This document shows positions 53,189-54,840 of a stretch of DNA of 54,840 nt, in pieces. Positions within the stretch are counted from its first letter, which is position 1; each line of letters opens with the position of its first letter. The notes beneath the pieces are model-generated. The model was given only the letters and a program-made list of their open reading frames with translations. It ran no database searches and had not been told where the DNA came from. Made by a program: the position numbers and the translations under genes. Origin of the DNA: Microbispora triticiradicis (GTDB taxonomy: Bacteria > Actinomycetota > Actinomycetes > Streptosporangiales > Streptosporangiaceae); NCBI GenBank assembly GCA_003260025.2, contig QFZU02000002.1:1-54840 (forward strand). The letters are read 5' to 3'.

Positions 53189-53721
53189 TTGTTCGGCGCC
53201 GTCGTCGTCGACCCCTGGTTCACCACACGGATGTAGGCGGACTGGGCGGTCGCCGTGACCGCCGCCGCCGGCGAGCCCAGCGCGAGGAACGACTCCACCA
53301 GCCGCCCGTCGAAGTACACCAGCAGGTCGTGGGTGCCGGTCGCTGCGCCGTCGCGGATCGTGACCTGCACCCGGACACCCCACGCCCCCGGGTTGGCCGC
53401 GTTGACCGTCAGCGTCGCCAACGGGCTACCGGCGCGGTCGTTCAGCGACACCGTGGCCACCGACGCGGCCGGGCCGACGACCCGGGCGACGACCGCCTCG
53501 ACTCCGCCCTCCTCGAAGTGCGTACGGATGTCGTCGTACAGGTACGAGTAGGAGACACGGTCGCCGAAGACGTCGGTGAACTGCGCCAGCGAGCGGACTG
53601 GCACCGCCCGGTCGGCCGGGCCCCGCTCGGCCAGGCCCACCACGAAGTACCTCGCGCCGACCACCTGCGCGTTCGACCCCGGCCCGCTGCGGGTGGCCGT
53701 GACAATGTTGACCCCAGGCAT
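53146..53721 (-). pseudogene. Phage contractile tail sheath protein, 3'-truncated
   Basis: N-terminal about 178 residues of a tail sheath protein: MPGVNIVTATRSGPGSNAQV, YFVVGLAERGPADRAVPVRS, FTDVFGDRVSYSYLYDDIRTHF and NPGAWGVRVQVTIRDG. These are conserved in sheath N-terminal domains of myophages, tailocins and contractile injection systems. From about 53189 leftwards the reading frame runs into the reverse of the HNH remnant, so the C-terminal sheath core is gone. ATG 53721 has GGAG upstream and follows a small phage-like gene by 6 nt. A prophage or tailocin remnant. Confidence 0.85.
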
Positions 53722-53727
53722 CGGCTC

Positions 53728-54006
53728 CTACGCTCCGTTCTCGGTCCGGCGGCCGCCGCGCCGCGCTGGCGTCGTGTCCGCGCGGACGGCCAGCACCCGC
53801 TCCCACGCCGCCGCGGCCCGCTCGTCCAGCCCGTCCGCCGACTGCGGATCGGGCACCAGCACCAGCCGGCCGGAAGCGAGCAGCTCAGCGACGGCCGGGT
53901 CCGCGGAGTCGACCGCCTCCCAGTCCAGACCGCCGACGACCTGCCCATCGCCGAGAGTGACCGGGGAGGGGAGGGGATTGAACCCCAGGACGTGCGTGTG
54001 CGTCAT
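53728..54006 (-). CDS. Small phage-like protein upstream of sheath gene
   Basis: 92-residue protein starting MTHTHVLGFNPLPSPVTLGD, then WEAVDSADPAVAELLASGRLVL and a basic C-terminus. No family recognised by name; the place immediately before a sheath gene suits a head-tail or sheath-initiator accessory gene. Intact reading frame, with GGTGG upstream of ATG 54006. Probably part of the phage remnant. Confidence 0.6.
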   Translation of the reverse strand: MTHTHVLGFNPLPSPVTLGDGQVVGGLDWEAVDSADPAVAELLASGRLVLVPDPQSADGLDERAAAAWERVLAVRADTTPARRGGRRTENGA

Positions 54007-54124
54007 GCCACCGATGCTGGTCACCCCGCCCGAGCGAGGGAGGGACGAGACCGGCGGACCCGGCGTGTCGTGGCGGCTTCCCGAGCGTGAGAAGCCAGAC
54101 GGCGCTGGGCAGGCCGCCGGCCAC

Positions 54125-54180
54125 CCGGCCCCGGACAAGGCCGTCCCGGCCGCCCTGGTATACCTGGCTGGCTGACGTCG
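54125..54180 (+). repeat. Copy 1 of a repeated C-terminal coding end
   Basis: The plus strand reads PDKAVPAALVYLAG and stop. A closely similar end (PGKTAPAALVYLVD, stop) occurs at 54740-54795, and the 3' flanks (CGTYSANCCGCCCC) also match. Source gene not recognised. Confidence 0.6.
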
Positions 54181-54217
54181 ACCGCCCCGCACTCCGTCGG
54201 GCGGGCCGTCCCTTTAT

Positions 54218-54254
54218 GAAGACACCACCAGGCCCATGACCTGGTGGTGTCTTC
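54218..54254 (-). terminator. Perfect 15-bp hairpin terminator
   Basis: GAAGACACCACCAGG (54218-54232) pairs fully with 54240-54254; loop 7 nt. It is 34 bp downstream of the small secreted-peptide gene (minus strand), followed by CATAAAGG on that strand. Confidence 0.8.
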
Positions 54255-54288
54255 AGCGATCGCCGGTGAGTGAATTTTCAGTAGTTGA

Positions 54289-54534
54289 TCAGCACATCCA
54301 GTAGTTGGGCTTGACCTCGTCCCAGGTGTGAGTGTGCGGGTTCCAGAACCAGCGGAACCGCGCTTCGTGGCCCGCCATCCTCTGGCAGTCCCTGTCGATG
54401 ATCGGCCCGTTCGGTCCCGGTGGGATCGGCCGCCCGCCCTCTACAGCCTCCGCAGTGTGGGTGCCGGCGAGTGTCAGCCCTCCGATAAGCACGCCGAACA
54501 CGGTCAATCTCGTCAAAACATTCTTAAGGGTCAT
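54289..54534 (-). CDS. Small secreted peptide
   Basis: 81-residue precursor. Signal peptide MTLKNVLTRLTVFGVLIGG then LTLAGTHTAEA, predicted cleavage before VEGGRP. The mature part of about 50 residues is rich in Pro, His, Trp and Arg (PIPPGPNGPIIDRDCQRMAG, FRWFWNPHTHTWDE, KPNYWMC) with two Cys, the last residue being Cys. AAGGAG sits 7 nt before ATG 54534. A perfect terminator follows. No family recognised; it could be a secreted antimicrobial, inhibitor or signalling peptide, which is inference. Confidence 0.75.
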   Translation of the reverse strand: MTLKNVLTRLTVFGVLIGGLTLAGTHTAEAVEGGRPIPPGPNGPIIDRDCQRMAGHEARFRWFWNPHTHTWDEVKPNYWMC

Positions 54535-54739
54535 GTGCTTCTCCTTGTCGCTGGTCATTGCGTGGTCACCTGTAGCTCACCGGCGAGTGCGCTTGTCGGG
54601 GATGGTATGTTGCGTGACCTGCGATAACGAGTGGGCTAGCAGACCTTTATGCAGAAACGGGCGTTTCTTTATCAGACCGTTTGAGCAATTTATGAGGAGG
54701 TCAGCGCGAGTTCCCATCGGCGTGTGGCACGCGACTCCC

Positions 54740-54795
54740 AGGGCCCCGGGCAAGACCGCGCCGGCCGCCTTGGTGTACCTCGTCGACTGACGTTC
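54740..54795 (+). repeat. Copy 2 of a repeated C-terminal coding end
   Basis: Reads PGKTAPAALVYLVD and stop, followed by a matching flank and then a hairpin at 54816-54840. Counterpart of 54125-54180. Confidence 0.6.
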
Positions 54796-54815
54796 AGCCG
54801 CCCCACGCCGTACGG

Positions 54816-54840
54816 CCCGCCCCCGCACCCCGGGGGCGGG
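54816..54840 (+). terminator. GC hairpin at right edge
   Basis: CCCGCCCCCG (54816-54825) pairs perfectly with CGGGGGCGGG (54831-54840), loop CACCC. Terminator-like, 26 nt after the stop of repeat copy 2. It may continue beyond the window. Confidence 0.5.

Noticed and set aside
54577..54828. Minus-strand 83-residue frame at the right edge
   Set aside because: It reads the reverse of the repeated coding end and has no start context; not treated as a gene.
1..54840. tRNA, rRNA, riboswitch and CRISPR signals
   Set aside because: None recognised by eye on either strand; weak structured RNAs could be missed without a covariance search.

Overview
The window is very GC-rich chromosomal DNA with strong G/C third-position bias, many GTG starts and operons joined by 1-4 nt overlaps. 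Gene content (LytR-CpsA-Psr protein, alpha-lytic-type S1 protease, FolP2-like protein, small lipoproteins, many TetR/ROK/GntR/LysR regulators) fits an actinomycete, most likely of the Streptosporangiales. The genus is not determinable by reading. No rRNA, tRNA or CRISPR array was seen.

Layout. 1-5829: an ABC ATPase (cut by the window edge) and an RseB/LolA-like exported protein diverge from an OmpR-type two-component system that also carries a PLP decarboxylase. 5905-7776: FolP2-like protein and a LysR regulator. 7928-14517: proline-rich membrane zinc metallopeptidase, LCP protein, then a tight operon of subtilisin-like protease, 90-residue protein and P-loop kinase. 14527-19479: TetR/oxidoreductase pair with twin operators, HD protein, voltage-gated channel, and a frameshifted PQQ-type sugar dehydrogenase. 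19938-24844: an Entner-Doudoroff operon (edd-glk-eda) divergent from a ROK regulator. 25208-29468: GntR plus membrane protein, a secreted repeat protein, and a ketopantoate-reductase-like/TetR divergent pair.

29488-43700 looks like an island. It is flanked in direct orientation by a second, deleted copy of the 3' end of the NAD-dependent DNA ligase gene (29488-29902) and by the ligase locus itself (from 43587). Between the copies lie a toxin-antitoxin-like pair, an S1 protease followed by a membrane protein resembling its own prodomain, a possible IS110 remnant, and a five-gene operon (34691-42143): SWIM zinc-finger protein, unknown protein, VWA protein, MoxR-type AAA+ ATPase and a DUF5682-like protein. 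The operon resembles E. coli yehLMPQ and is the best candidate for a poorly understood system.

45900-52698: a NarL-type two-component system diverging from an ABC transporter, S41 protease lipoprotein and PAF-acetylhydrolase-like lipoprotein, probably one envelope-response unit. 52775-54840: a decayed end with a broken HNH nuclease gene abutting a truncated phage tail sheath gene, a small secreted peptide gene with a perfect hairpin terminator, and two copies of an unidentified C-terminal coding repeat.
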